Source: Saposhnikovia divaricata (Eukaryota > Streptophyta > Magnoliopsida > Apiales > Apiaceae). Taken from it: 64,000 nt of DNA. Shown here piece after piece: positions 22,991 to 35,960 of the stretch. The notes under the pieces are model-generated. The model was not told where the DNA came from. It saw only the letters and a list, made by a program, of their open reading frames with translations, and searched no databases. The position numbers and the translations under genes were made by a program. The stretch is from contig CM071600.1 of the NCBI GenBank assembly GCA_036435485.1, forward strand, positions 66,275,546 through 66,339,545, in the 5' to 3' direction. The number at the start of each line of letters is the position of its first letter. Positions within the stretch are counted from its first letter, which is position 1.

Positions 22991-24978
22991 TTAATAATTA
23001 ATAGATATTAGAAATTTGGAAGATTATTAGACATGCCAAAATATGGCATAACACTTATCAATATTGTATCTATTTTGAAGAGAATAATCTGGGTAACACA
23101 AATATGGTCTCGGATTTTTTAAATGTTAAGTGAATCTGCAGTTATAAGCGTTTATGTCAATCTGCAGTCTATTTCCGTCAAAAAATGAAGACTATTTAAC
23201 GGACCGTACATTTATGTCGAGTAAGTGACCTGATTGAGACCGTTTTGAGTTCAATGACCAACTTGATAATCCAGGTTGACTTTAGTGAGCAATCAGATAA
23301 TTAACCCATTCCATTAGTAGTGCTAGAGTAACAAAATTAGACACAAAAAATTATTTTCAAAAAATATGGTAAAGCTTATGTGCAAGTAATGAAATTTTTT
23401 GATTGATGTTTTTGGTATAAATACAGGGGGCCATTTATTATTACAACAAATCTGCCACATTTGGGAAAAAATTGGGAATTAATATCTTTAGCATTATTCT
23501 ACACTCCACATAACAAGATCCAAGTATCAAACAAACAAGCAATGTTAGGAATCCCAAAATGGTTTCCCAAATTGTTTCCAAATGCCAAGTGACATCTTTT
23601 AATTAGTGGAACTCATATAGATACATGGGAGATTTCTTTATTTGTAAAATACATATCCAATTAGAACTTGATAACTAAACTTTTGAGAATCGTTTTGGAA
23701 ATTTTTTTTGGGACTCTAGCATTTTTTAAAATGAATTAATAAAGTCTTAATAAACAATTTGTTATATACTTCACATAACAAGATCCAAGTATCAAACAAA
23801 TTAATAAAGTTTTAATAAATAAATAAACAAATGATAGGAGCATAACTCGATAACCCAAGTGGTAAGACTTATCCTCGGTTGTTCCAAGATTTGACTCTGG
23901 CTCATCCGAGAATTTTCTTAGAATATATATTAATTGTAAGGTTATAAATTTAATTATTCAAAAAGTTAAACAAACACGAAATATTTATTTATAAAACATC
24001 TAAATGCAATTATTAAAATTAATAATACAATATGGAAATTTACTGTATATTTGGAATTTTATATTTCACAACAGTCTATTGAGTCAATCCATCCCTAATT
24101 TCCAATGAACAATGAACAACAAAGTAATAAAACTGGATATCATTTGGACAGGGTGAGCTCCAGATAACCGCGGAATGTGGTATAAATTGTTAAGAAAAAA
24201 TATTAAGGAACCAATAAATGTTTCATTTTTTTTAAAAAATAATACATGTCTTCTTATAATTGATTGATAGAATAATTAATGACACAGATGCTACTTATAT
24301 TCATATGAAATTTTTTGGACATTTTTTTTAAAAGTAATGTTATGTATCCAAAAAAAAAAAATTCCAATTTTTTTTTCAAATAACATATGACATTATTTTT
24401 TTGTGAGATTCATAACAAGTAACGACAACTCAACATTTGGAAACCGTTTTAGAAACAGTTTTGTAAAGTTGTAGTATTTTCTTTTTTTTAATTACATATA
24501 TTGTTCAAGGCCCATAAAAAAAAAGACAATAAAGTTCCTTTCAGATTTGTGATTTCGGGGAATCACACTTTGAGATTTGTTTGACCTGTACTATCCTTAT
24601 TGTCTGCTTGTCTAACGATTCGTTAATTCAAGAGAATTTCATTTTTTATCATCTTTCTAAACCAAACAACTAATATCATCCTTCCCCATTTCATTTCCTT
24701 CATACAATTTTAACAGCAATAATTCTAATAATAGTAATAATTAGGGTTTATTTTTGTTCTTCTCTGCATCCGGCCGGTCATTTCCCCGGTAAATTCATCG
24801 TCCTCTGACTGCTTTCCGGTAACTAATTCTCCTCTCCAATCACTTAATTGGATTAAATTATACTTAAACTAGTTCAATTTTTGATTGATTATTACCTATC
24901 AATTTCATCTCTTATTGAATTGCTGTGTTTATATGTGTTTCAGCAGTAGTGAGATTATTTATATATAGGGTGTGAGAT
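22991..24978. other. Intergenic region upstream of the CBSCBSPB gene
   Basis: AT-rich with no coding frame. It holds a possible SINE fragment (23840-23948) and a roughly 26-bp direct repeat around ATAACAAGATCCAAGTATCA (about 23508 and 23775). The 5' UTR of the next gene starts near 24740. A probable 5' UTR intron runs from 24819 (GTAACT) to 24943 (TTTCAG). Confidence 0.5.
23840..23948 (+). mobile_element. Possible tRNA-derived SINE fragment
   Basis: TAACCCAAGTGG (23851-23862) resembles a Pol III A box. GATTTGACTCT about 36 nt later resembles a B box. The segment ends near TTGTAAG. Spacing fits a tRNA-like head, but both boxes are diverged and no target duplication was found. Confidence 0.3.
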
Positions 24979-27900
24979 ATGGCCGGAAGTCAAGGAGGTG
25001 CATCAAGGAGAAGTAGTTTGTCCAAGAAGAAAGCTGCTGAGACAACTACTTCTCGAAAATCTCTCACCACTTCTCGTTCCATGTATGTACTACACTTACT
25101 ATTATCCATGTATTCGTCAATCCTCTTGTATTTATCGGCTTCTCGAAATGGAATTATGATTGTTTTGTGCTTCGATAATTTGAGAATTGTATTGAGGTTG
25201 TATTTAGCTGCGAGTGTTATTAGTAATTGACTAGCACGCGCATTTGAGTAATTAGTTACCTTGACTTTAGACTAATTGTTCTTTAGGCGGACTGTTATCT
25301 TAATAGATTAAAGATTTTTATGGATGTTTTTTTGTCTTTTTGAATAAAGTTGTGCTCGTGATTCTTTTGACTGCAGAATAGAATGGAATGGAATATAATA
25401 GTACTCCGTTTCGTTAGATGGAATGGAATTTATTTGTTAAACATACTGGAGGATGAAGAGAAACATGCAAGAGGGAAGACCGGGAGAGTGCAGGAAATGA
25501 AATAGTGCGAATTTTTTGTATGAAGCTTGTGAAGGAAATGAGTAGGAAAGAGGAACCTGCGTTCATTCGAAATATTATATAATTTGTAAATTAAAGAAAA
25601 GTTACAAAATATTTAGCCAGAAAATAGTACAAATTTTATTTCTACCTATTTCTATTCCTTCCAACCAAACCTAGCATAATTATTTTTGTGTCATCAACAT
25701 AATTGAGTAATTTGTATTGGTTAGTCTTGAGAACTGTGATGAGATGGAATTTAGCTGTTTGAAACTCGAGCGTTGTTAGCAGTGTACTAGGACGTGCAGT
25801 TAAGTAGTTAATTACCAGGAGTTTTGGCTATTGATTGTTTTTAATACTCGATTAGGCTGAGTTAGATTAAGGATTTTATGGATGTTTGCTTAGTCTTCTG
25901 GTTTAAGATGTGCCCAGACAGTTTTTCCCAGCCTTCTTTTGTCTGCACTCAGTTTAGGGCTAGGCTGAGTTAGTAAGTCACGAAGAGGAACTCTATAGTA
26001 CTCCGTCTCGTTTGAAGGAATGGAATTAACTTTTTTTAACATACTTAAGGATGAAGAGGAATATGTAGTAGGGAAGAGTGCAGCAAATGCAAGGGTGTGA
26101 ATTTTTTTTTGGTAACATAGTTTGTGAAGGAAATGAGTAGGAAGGTGGAATGTGCATACATTCTCAAATTGGTGGGATTGAGTTTTAGTTTAAATCGACA
26201 TGAATGGTACGGGGATATAAATGAAATTCTTATAATGAGCCTGTATCGCTCTCCTTATTTTAAAAAAAATAAGGACTTATTTCGAGGAAAAATTTCACAT
26301 TTACTACTAAGTTTTAGGATTGAAAATTTAAGAGGGATTTAATATATTTTATATGCAGAAAATAAGTAACTTATTTCAGAAAAAAGTACAGTTTGATGTA
26401 CTTTTTTCAGAAATAAATTACTTATTTCTAATAAATAAGATTTGCCAAACGGGCTCAATGTTTAGCCACAAAGTAGTACAGATTCCACTTCATTTCTACC
26501 AATTTCTATTCCTTCCAACCAAATGGAGCATATATCTTTGTGTTATTAACATAATTGATGAATCTTGTATTGTTTAGTGTTTGAATGGAAACTTATCTTA
26601 CACACACAAAAAAAAGAAGCACGCGAACTGATGCACACCTCATGAATTGATAAAGGATTAGATACATTTTAGGCTACGGTTAAACCAAAACCTCTCTCTT
26701 TGGTTTGACGATATCTTTCTAATTATTCTTATTCTTGGAGTAGGGGACTAAGTGGAGAGCGTACAGTTAAGCGATTACGACTGTCAAAGGCACTGACAAT
26801 ACCTGAAACTACAAGTGTTCTTGAAGCTTGTCGTCGAATGGCAGCTCGTAGGGTTGATGCTCTGCTTCTTACGGATTCAAATGCATTACTCTGTGGAATC
26901 CTTACAGACAAGGTATAACCGTTTTTTTCTTTGTCAAGTGGTTTGGCAATTGACATAATACAGGTTTCATATAAAGCATGTCAAAGAACCTGTATTTGAG
27001 GTGTGAATATCTTTGAGCTGTTCATTTGTTGATTGAAGGATATTGCAACAAGAGTTATTGCTCGTGAGCTAAATCTTGAAGAAACACCTGTTTCAAAGGT
27101 AATGACAAGGAACCCAGTTTTTGTGATTTCAGACACTCTTGCCGTCGAAGCTCTACAAAAAATGGTCCAAGGTTGGTAATTATTTGAAAGTCGACACCAT
27201 CATTTTAGAAGTAATGTTGGAATTTTACACAGGAAAATTCTACTTGGTGATTTGCCACAGGAAAATTCAGACATTTGCCTGTCGTGGAGAAAGGAGAGGT
27301 TATTGCTTTACTTGATATAGCCAAATGTTTATATGATGCTATTGCTCGTATGGAGCGAGCAGCCGAAAAAGGAAAGGCTATAGCGGCAGCTGTTGAAGGT
27401 GTTGAGAAACATTGGGGCGGTTCAGTGTCTGGTTTGTACCTTGTGATCTGTCTTAGAACTTAATTTATAACTAGTCCACCAATTGGTTGGTGGACAATGT
27501 TTAAGATGTTGCATACGTTTCGAATGCCATCATACTTTTGTCTGAATGCTATCAGCTTAGTTCTTCCTTAGGCACTCCTTTTACCTAACTGTTTTTGTTT
27601 CTTGTTTGTTTTGTAGGTCCAAATACATTTATTGAAACACTTCGAGAGCGAATATTTAAGCCTTCTCTGTCTACAATCTTATCTGAGAGTTCAAAGTAGG
27701 TAATATTTATACTTTTATTATCAGACATGCCTGTTTTGTAGATGTTCATTTTTCATTATGAAATTTTGCAACTTATTCTGTTCAATTGATTCCGAGCATT
27801 TTAGGGTTGTTACTGTGACACCCGTGGATACTGTTTTAATGGCATCAAAGAAGATGCTTGAATGTCAGACAAGCTGTGCAATCGTGACAGTTGATGAAAA

Positions 27901-30383
27901 ACCGCAAGGCATTCTAACGTTAGTTCTTCTCTTTAATCTTGTATCTGTTGTGTGCTTTCAGTAATGAATTATGATCTATATAAGACTTATGTAGATAAGT
28001 TGGCTTTTCTTATTTAGTAATGATTTGAATGTGAGCTTTCGTATTTTAACCTTGCAGTTCAAAGGATATTTTAATGCGAGTGATAGCCCTAAATCTTCCT
28101 CCAGAGTCAACTTTGGTGGAGAAGGTATATTTTGCGTACAACTTTTTTTTTTTGCTGCACTTACATAGACTTCTTTGTTTGTTGCAATTCTAAATCATAC
28201 GTAGTTTTTCTTTTCCAGGAAAAAATTAGTTTCTATTGGTTTGCTGGTAATCTAGGGGAAAATCATATTTTTCCTTTTACTATGAAGTATATTGAAATTT
28301 TACTGTCCATTGATATGTAGGTCATGACCCCAAATCCTGAATGTGCAACGGTTGATACACCAATTGTTGATGCTTTGCATACCATGCATGATGGAAAATT
28401 TTTACACCTCCCCATTTTAAATGGAGGTTGTTATTCTATCTTTTATTCAACTTTCTGAGATTTTTTAACTACTTGTCAAGATGAAGGCTTATGTCATATT
28501 ATAATATAGTGCAGATGGAATTGTAGTTGATGTCATTGATGTACTTCATATCACTCATGCAGCTGTTACCACAGTAAGTTAAATTTTCCTTTTCCTGGTA
28601 TCATCGACTGCTCAATGACGTTAACAAAGCAATTAAGAAGCAGACATGAATAACGAGTTAACTTTCAGAATATTTCCATATTTTTTGTCAGCACACAAAT
28701 TATGTGTTTTTGTGTCTGTACTGAATGCTCCACGATAGGGAAAATCGTTATGTCAACTTCCAGATCGTTAAAGACAGTGCTAAATGTTCTATGATAGATA
28801 TAGTCATTTGTTGGACTTCCTAGGGTTTAGCATGGAGCCTGGGTCATTTATTGTTTTACAAATACAAGGCAGCAGAAGAAAATGAGCCTCTGAATTTTTA
28901 AAGTCGCAAAGATATCATATTCTAGTCCACTTAGTAAAAGCTTCGAAAGATCAACTTTTTTGTTTTTGCTAATTAAAGGCCAATTCTTTGTTGTTTTGAA
29001 AAATGATTGTAACTTCCATAATGTGATTAATCTCAAGCATAGTTGAAATCTAAAGGATGGAGATTCTGCTATTTACATTCAGTGTGGCAAATATCAGTAG
29101 TCTATATTTATGTATTCTTCTTCTTTCTTGGAATTATGTATTTTCTCATTTAGATTAAATGTCTTGTCATTCATGTATTGCTTAGATGGGAAGTACTGCT
29201 GAAGTCAATAATGAGGCTGCAAACAGTATGATGCAAAATTTTTGGGACTCTGCAATGGATACAAGTACTATGGATGATGATGAAACACGAAGGTTGTAAG
29301 CTTGGTTAAAGCATTGTTTTGGTTTTGATCTCTTTATCTGATTTTCTTACGTGCTGCTGATTGCAGTGAGAATTCATTAAAATTGCTTTCTGAAGTTACT
29401 GAGACTGGGAAATCTCTTCCATATCCTTCCACAACAGTGCCTACAGTTTTTGCTTTCAAGATTCAAGATAGAAGTGGCCGAATGCATAGGTTTACTTGTG
29501 GTATGATTCTAATTTTTAAGAATGTATTACTTGGGATGCAGAGTTGTACAATCCCAAGTTATACAAGTTATCAGTACTTGACAAAATTAATAGCAAGATA
29601 TTCTTCTACGGTATAGAGACCATACTAAGTGTTGTCGATGGAACACTGAAGAAACGTGAGGCTCAGGAGGAATAGTTAGTTATTTTACCAGGACACACCC
29701 AATTTTTTTATGCTGCTTTCTTCCCTTTTGCTTGAAAGTGATAAACAAAAATTTGATGTACATGTACTATTTTGAAATAATTCAGCATTGTAATCTTGGC
29801 TTTTCTGTTCTTGTCATCAGATACTCGAAGTTTGACGGAATTGATAACTGCTATACTACAGAGAGTAGGGGACGACATAGACCGCAGCAACCTTCCTCAA
29901 ATTTTGGTATATGTAAAATACAACAAGTTTCAGTTCATAATGTTTTTATAATGCAAACAAAGCCTAAAATAACCGTGTGTAAATTAGTATGAAGATGAAG
30001 ACCATGACCAAGTTGTACTTGCATCAGACAGTGATCTTGTGGCAGCTGTGGACCATGCAAAATCAGCAGGTTGGAAGGTATGTTCAGAAGGACTGTGTGG
30101 TAAAATAGACCATTCCAGGATTTCAAATAGTCCTAGCAACTAGTATTTCCACTTTGCACTCTTGCAGTAACAAAATGTGACTTCTGATAGTTGCTCTCAA
30201 CAGGGATTAAAGTTGCATCTCGATTATTCAGGCGCACCTCGTCGTCGCAGAGGTTCTGGTTCTGGAAGTTTGGACTATGCTCAGCCAGATGCATGGGCTT
30301 CTGCATATAGTACTGTTGCAGCCGGGGCTGCATTAGTTGCTGGATTAGGTGTACTTGCATTTTTACGGAGAGCAGGCAATTAA
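24979..30383 (+). CDS. CBSCBSPB: CBSCBSPB protein: four CBS repeats, PB1 domain, C-terminal membrane anchor
   Basis: Fourteen exons join in phase to 532 residues: 24979-25082, 26744-26912, 27039-27171, 27261-27431, 27617-27695, 27805-27918, 28058-28124, 28321-28426, 28515-28573, 29186-29292, 29367-29500, 29821-29906, 29988-30077 and 30204-30383. The Ser/Lys-rich N terminus (MAGSQGGASRRSS) leads into two CBS pairs: about 40-200, with RRMAARRVDALLLTDS and FRHLPVV, and about 220-370, with GKFLHLP. A PB1 domain follows at about 405-490 (HRFTC, then YEDEDHDQVVLASDSDL). A hydrophobic helix lies near the end (AAGAALVAGLGVLAFLRR), so it is probably tail-anchored. CBS domains usually sense adenosine nucleotides and PB1 mediates protein pairing; the role of this plant family is not settled. 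Length and exon count fit Arabidopsis homologues (about 540 residues). All splice sites used are GT-AG. Confidence 0.93.
25083..26743 (+). repeat. Intron 1 of the CBSCBSPB gene with an internal direct duplication
   Basis: This 1.66-kb intron holds two diverged copies of a block of about 550-600 bp. Matching pairs include GGATGAAGAG (25450 and 26049), CTATTCCTTCCAACCAAA (about 25650 and 26508) and the TAGCTG/GTGTTNTTAG segments (about 25205 and 25750). Confidence 0.55.
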
Positions 30384-30686
30384 TGATTGGAGAATAATTT
30401 CAACGAGCAGGCTGTTGATGATGGGAGAATAATTCCTGCTTTTGGCCATGTTCACTTTAATCTGGTTATACAAAGATTTTGTATATTAATTTTTTTTCAC
30501 GGGGCATCTACTCACCCCTTCAATTCATATTTGGGATACAGTTCCCATGAACAGAATTCTTTGTATACATAATGCACAATTTGTCACCAAATCACGTGCA
30601 GCAACTACAGTATACTTGTAGTTTTGTAAAACAGCAAGCTACAGTATTAATCCAAATTGAAATATCCTTTTTAGTTGTGACACTAA
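30384..30686 (+). other. 3' flank of the CBSCBSPB gene
   Basis: Probable 3' UTR and flank, no coding sequence. The Helitron cluster starts at 30687. Confidence 0.5.
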
Positions 30687-31693
30687 TCTATACTATACTA
30701 TTATAAGCGAAATAGGGTATAATTGGTTGGTCAGTCGGTCGGTTAACACCTTCCCAAAAAGTTTGCTAACACAAAAAAATAAATTAAAATACATATAAAA
30801 TTTTATTTTACAAAAAATAATCACATATTTAACCTAATAACAAACTCTTTTAATTACACTTCAATTAATATTCAATTACATATTCTTTTAGTTATATTTG
30901 AGTTAAAATTCTTCAACACCAAACTTTTTTAGACTCTTTCAATTACTTGGAAACCAAATATTTTCAAAATCAATTTAAATAATTTTAATATCACATATTT
31001 ATTAACAAATTTACAATAAATTTGGTTGGTTAACGTTTTCCAAAAAAATGTTAACACCTTTCTAAAAATAATAAATTAAAAAAAGTATATTAAAATATAT
31101 ATTTATTCATTATAAATAACAAAATTTATCAATATATTCTAAGCAAAACAAGGATATGAATTTTAAAATTTATATAAAAAACCATGGTTGTGAGCTGAAT
31201 AACTATATAAATTTGAAAAGTAAAGAATACAAAGTTGTATTACACCATTATTTTAAAAGAAGTGGTCTTATAAGCAAAATAGGTATGATTGATTGGTCAG
31301 TCAGTAACACCTTCCCAACAAAATTAAAAATATAAATTAAAATACATATAAAATTTTGTTTTAAAAAAAATAAACCACATATTTTACTTAATAACAAACT
31401 CTTTTAATTACACTCTAATTAGTATTCAGTTACATGCACTTTAGTTATATTTGATTTAAAATTCTTCACCTACACCCAACTTTTTGAGACTCTTTCATGC
31501 AATTACTTGGAAACCAAATATTTTCAAAATCAATTTAAATAATTTTAATATCACATATTTATTAACAAATTTATAAAAAAATTGGTTGGTTAACGCTTTC
31601 CAAAAAAATTGTTAACACATTTCTAAAAATAATAAGTTAAAAAAATTATATTAAAAATATTAGTTTATTTATTATAAACGACAAAATTATCAA
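30687..31693 (+). mobile_element. Helitron 5' end and repeated body, 3' end missing
   Basis: It begins after an A with TCTATACTATACTATTATAA, then the family motif GGTTGGTCAGTCGGTCGGTT and AACACCTTCCCAAAAAGTTT. A second body copy starts near 31266 without a full 5' end. No 3' hairpin is seen before the next 5' end at 31694. Confidence 0.6.
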
Positions 31694-31834
31694 TCTATCT
31701 ATACTACCTATACTATATTATTATAAGCGAAACAGGGTATAATTGGTCGGTCGGTCGGTTAACACCTTCCCAAAAAGTTTGCTAACACCTTCCAAAAATG
31801 AAAAAATAAATTAAAATACATATAAAATTTTATT

Positions 31835-32805
31835 GGAAATTTACCAAGAATACTAGATTTAAAGTTTCTATTTGCAAAAATACCATCTCCTTGAATTAAT
31901 TGCAATTTACCAACCTAAGTTTCAAAATTGCAAAAATACCAACCCTAACCCTAACCCTCCCCCCTTTCCCTTTTCCCCTTTATCCCTTCAGGCGGCGGTT
32001 GTACTTTTTTTTTTTTTTTTTAAGGTGGGGTGCTATTTTGGTGGATTTGGGTTGCAAGGCCCCGCAGGGGCGTATTCAACTTAATGCAACCACATTCAAC
32101 CAAATGCAACCACATTCAACTTTTTTTTTTTTAAGGTGGGGTGCTATTTTGGTGGATTTGGGTTGCAAGGCCCCGCAGGGGCATATTCAACTGAATGCAA
32201 CCACATTCAACCAAATGCAACCACATTCAACTTTCTTTTTTTTTAAGGTGGGGGTGATTTTGGTGGATTTGGGTTGCAAGGCCCCGCCAGGGGCAATATA
32301 CAACCACATTCAACTTGGTGATTTTGGTGGATTTGGGTTGCAAGGCCCCGCCAGGGGCAATATTCAACTGAATGCAACTGAAATCAGAAATTTAGTTGCA
32401 TATGGTTGCATTCAGTTGCTGATTTCATGTTCCATTTTTCAGTTGTCATTTTCGACCTCGTTTTTTGACTATATATATATATATATATAAGGTGGGTGAT
32501 ATTTTGGAGGATTTAGGTTGCATGGCTCCGTAGGGGCATATTCAACTAAATTTGCAATTAGTTGCATTTAGTTGAATATGCCCATGCGGGGCCTTGCAAC
32601 CCAAATGAACCAAAATCGCACCCCACCTTAAAAAAAAAAAAAAAAAAAAGTACAACCGCCGCCTGCCAAAGAAAGACGGGGAGGGGGGCTAGGGTTAGGG
32701 TTAGTATTTTTGCAATTTTGAAACTTAGTTAGTAAAATTGCAAATAGCTATTCTTTACAAATGTGCAAAAATTTACTTTTTCCTATTTATTTATCAAAAA
32801 ACCTC
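31835..32805. mobile_element. Foldback (MULE-like) element with tandem internal units
   Basis: Its two arms are inverted copies. The left arm reads GGAAATTTACC, then TTTCAAAATTGCAAAAATAC, CCCTAACCCTAACCCT and GGCGGCGGTTGTAC followed by poly(T). The right arm (about 32570-32783) is the same in reverse. Between them are about five direct units of roughly 110 bp, each AAGGTGGGGTG, GGATTTGGGTTGCAAGGCCC and CATTCAAC, starting near 32021, 32131, 32244, 32315 and 32489. The 9-mer AATTTTATT flanks both sides (31826-31834 and 32806-32814). The uninterrupted target is readable in neighbouring Helitron copies. About 22 extra bases precede the right-hand 9-mer, so the right border is uncertain. Confidence 0.65.
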
Positions 32806-33411
32806 AATTTTATTTTACAAAAAATAAACCACATAGGTATAATTGGCTGGTCAGTCGGTCGGTTAACACCTTCCCAAAAAGTTTGCTAACATCTTCCAAA
32901 AATGAAAAAATAAATTAAAATACATATAAAATTTTATTTTACAAAAAATAAACCACATATTTAACCTAATAACAAACTCTTTTAATTACACCCCAATTAA
33001 TATTCAATTACATACTCTTTTAGTTATATTTGAGTTAAAATTCTTCAACACCCAACTTTTTTAGACTCTTTCAATTACTTGGAAACCAAATATTTTCAAA
33101 ATCAATTTAAATAATTTTAATATCACATATTTATTAACAAATTATAAATAAAAAAAACTATATAATAAACAATAAAAATTTTACATAACTACAAATTTAT
33201 ATTAAATTCTATTTTAAACAAATATTACATTATGGATTATTATGGAATCATAATTTGAAGGTATAACTGATTGGCTGGTTGGTCGATTAACACCATCCTA
33301 AAAAGTTTGCTAACACCTTCCAAAAATGAAAAAATAAATTAAAATGAAAATAAAATTTTATTTTACAAAACATAAACCACATATTTAACTTAATAACAAA
33401 CTCTTTTAATT

Positions 33412-33900
33412 ACAAAACTCGGGTCCTAAATCAATATATAGTGTATATAGATCATTAATCGTGATTGATATGATCTAGAAACCAACTATATATGGAACTC
33501 GGGTTCTATAGTTTTTTTTATAGTGTCTTTAGATCGTTTATCGTGATTGATACGATCTTTAAACCAACTATAATTACAACTAAGGCTGAATATTTTTCTT
33601 ATAGTGTCTTTAAATCGTAATTCGTGATTGATGCGGTCTAGAAACCAACTATAATTAAATCCCAGGTTCTGAACTTTGATCCTGAAATTGCTCTTTCGGT
33701 GTTTGGCTTTACAAAAAATTGAAGATCAAATTTAGTGGAAGTTTGTGCAGTGATAGTTATTTCGAAGACCAGATTTCAGTAGTTGTATGTTCAGTGGGAA
33801 TTGTATCAGTGGTAATTCAGTGAAAATTGTATCAGTGGTTGTACTATGACTGGCCTTACGGCTTATTATAATAAAATATTTGCTTATCAAAAAAAAAAAA
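33412..33900 (+). mobile_element. Poly(A)-tailed retroposon, perhaps a LINE 3' end
   Basis: About 490 bp interrupts the Helitron body and ends AATAAAATATTTGCTTATC followed by 13 A. It contains three diverged tandem units of about 90 bp with GATCGT, GTGATTGAT and AAACCAACTATAATTA (about 33440-33660). A poly(A) end without an LTR points to target-primed insertion. No ORF or clear target duplication was found. Confidence 0.5.
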
Positions 33901-33928
33901 AATTCAGTTACATACTCTTTTAGTTATA

Positions 33929-35450
33929 CTAGCTTAAAACCCGAGCAATGCACGGATTTTTTTTTACTCTTATAAACAAATATTACATTATGGCCATATT
34001 GTTTTTTAAAAAAGGAAAAATTAGTTAAAAAATATTGATAAGATGATACGTTTTAGCTTAAAAAAGGTAATCAGTCAATTATTAATTATTATGGTATTAT
34101 TTTATTGAATAAAAATTATCTGTGATACTATTGGAAAAGGATATGTTTTAGTAAGATAAAATATAAAAGGTAACATGTTTTAGTTGAAAATGTAATTTGT
34201 TAGTTATTAGTAATCATAGTAATATTATTTTATTTCATTAAATATAATTGCCCGTAATATTTTTAGAAAATAAAAGATTACATGTTTACCTAAAAATGAA
34301 ATTAATCAGTTATTAAAAAAAATAGAAAAGATAACATGTTTTTACCAATAATAAATATTTAAGTAAGGATACTTAAGTAAGAAAAGAAAGTTTGAAAATT
34401 AGATATTTTAGTTTGAAAATGAGATATTTTATTTAGAAAAAATAGAAAATATATTACATTTTAGTTGAAAAAGGTAATCAAATAGTTATTAGTAATTATA
34501 ATTTTAGAGATTATATCTTAGTAAGTTTCCTGGATACATAAATTTTATATGTCAATATGGGGTGGACATTTTTGTAAAATCAGGATTCGTTTGAAATTTT
34601 ACAATATTATTAATTAGCCATGCGGGCTCAATAAGTTTTAAAGCTTATTTTTTAAAGTATCCCAGGAAACTTTCATGAGGTTAATGGTCTTTTTTCTTAT
34701 AATTTTATTAGTGAATTTCGTTAAATAGAATGGCACGTGATATTTTTGGAAAGGATAGGTTATAGTGAGAGAAGTTAGAAAAGATAATGTGTTTTATCTG
34801 AAAAGTAATTTGTTAGTTATTAGGAATTATAATATCATTATTTTATTTTATAAAATAGAACTACATGTTTTTACCAATAATTAATATTTAAGTAAAATAT
34901 CAAAGTTTATTCATTAATTAGAATGGTCATATTTTTGGAAATAAGATATTTTAGTTAGAAAAGCTAATAGTTGAAAAAGGTAATTGGTTAGTTATTATTT
35001 AGGAGAAGTGTTGGAAAGGGCTGCGTGTAATATTTTGAGGAAATATTATGTTTTATTTTTTTTTATAATTAAGTAAAATCATTAAGGATAATAAAGTAAA
35101 ACAACATGTTTTTACTAATAATAAATATTTGAGTAAAGAAAATAAATATAAAAATAAGTTTGAAAATGATATATTTTAGTTAAAAAATATAAAAAAATAT
35201 ATTATCTTTTAGCTGGAAAAGTTAATCAGTTAGTTATTAGTAATTATAATATTATTAGTTTATTTCATTAATTAGAACGATCATATTTTTTGAAAGAAGA
35301 TATTTAATTTGAAAAATTGTGTTTATTTTTAATAATTAAGTAAGGTAATTAAGGATAATAATATATAATAATTAAATAAGGTAGGTACCGTACCGTGCCA
35401 AAAAAAAGGTATCAAAACTTTTAATATTTCGTCTTTTATAATATAGTATA
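33929..35450 (-). mobile_element. Opposite-strand Helitron nested in the larger Helitron
   Basis: The plus strand shows the reverse complement of a Helitron 3' end: CTAG (33929-33932), then CCGAGC-AAT-GCACGG (33942-33956), a hairpin with one mismatch. The other end near 35450 reads, on the minus strand, TATACTATATTATAAAAGAC, like a Helitron 5' end with the first TC lost. The host sequence TAGTTATA to TTTGAGTTAAAATTC resumes across it. No coding sequence. Confidence 0.6.
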
Positions 35451-35960
35451 TTATTTGAGTTAAAATTCTTCACCTACACCCAACTTTTTTAGACTCTTTC
35501 AATTACTTGGAAATCAAATATTTTCAAAATCAATTTAAATAATTTTAATATCACATATTTATTAACAAATTTACAACAAATTATAAATCAACAAAGTGAA
35601 AATAAACTAAAATCGTGTAATAAACAATAAAAATTTCACACAATTACAAATTAATATTAAATTCTATCTTAAACAAATATTACATTATGGATTATTATGG
35701 AATCATAATTTGAATATGATAATATCAACAAAAATTTGAATGTAAATATATAAGATACTTTCATTTATATTTATATTATTATGACAAAATATAGTCATAA
35801 TTCGAACAATATATCATATAATTAAACGATTATTATTCAATAATATATATTATGCCAATATTGTATTAAGTAATATATATGAGATAAATAATTATTAAAA
35901 TATAAATAAAAAGTTATTTAAATTTAAGAATGCCGTGCATCGCACGGGTTATAGGCTAGT

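Larger units (their letters stand above)
31694..35959 (+). mobile_element. Non-autonomous Helitron with three nested insertions
   Basis: The 5' end TC lies at 31694 (or 31698) after an A. The 3' end is classical: hairpin CCGTGC-ATC-GCACGG (35933-35947), 8 nt, then CTAG (35956-35959) followed by T. Body units restart near 32835 and 33256. Insertions inside are a foldback element (31835-32805), a poly(A) retroposon (about 33412-33900) and an opposite-strand Helitron (33929-35450). Removing them leaves about 1.3 kb, close to the 1173-bp copy at 44577-45749. No helicase or Rep protein is encoded. Confidence 0.75.

Noticed and set aside
31936..31960. Interstitial telomere from CCCTAACCCTAACCCT
   Set aside because: Only two to three units, of the CCCTAA type and not the usual plant CCCTAAA, and mirrored in the other arm of the foldback element.
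31900..32490. 196-codon open frame
   Set aside because: It runs through poly(T) and the repeated units of the foldback element; Phe runs and repeated peptides reflect the repeats.
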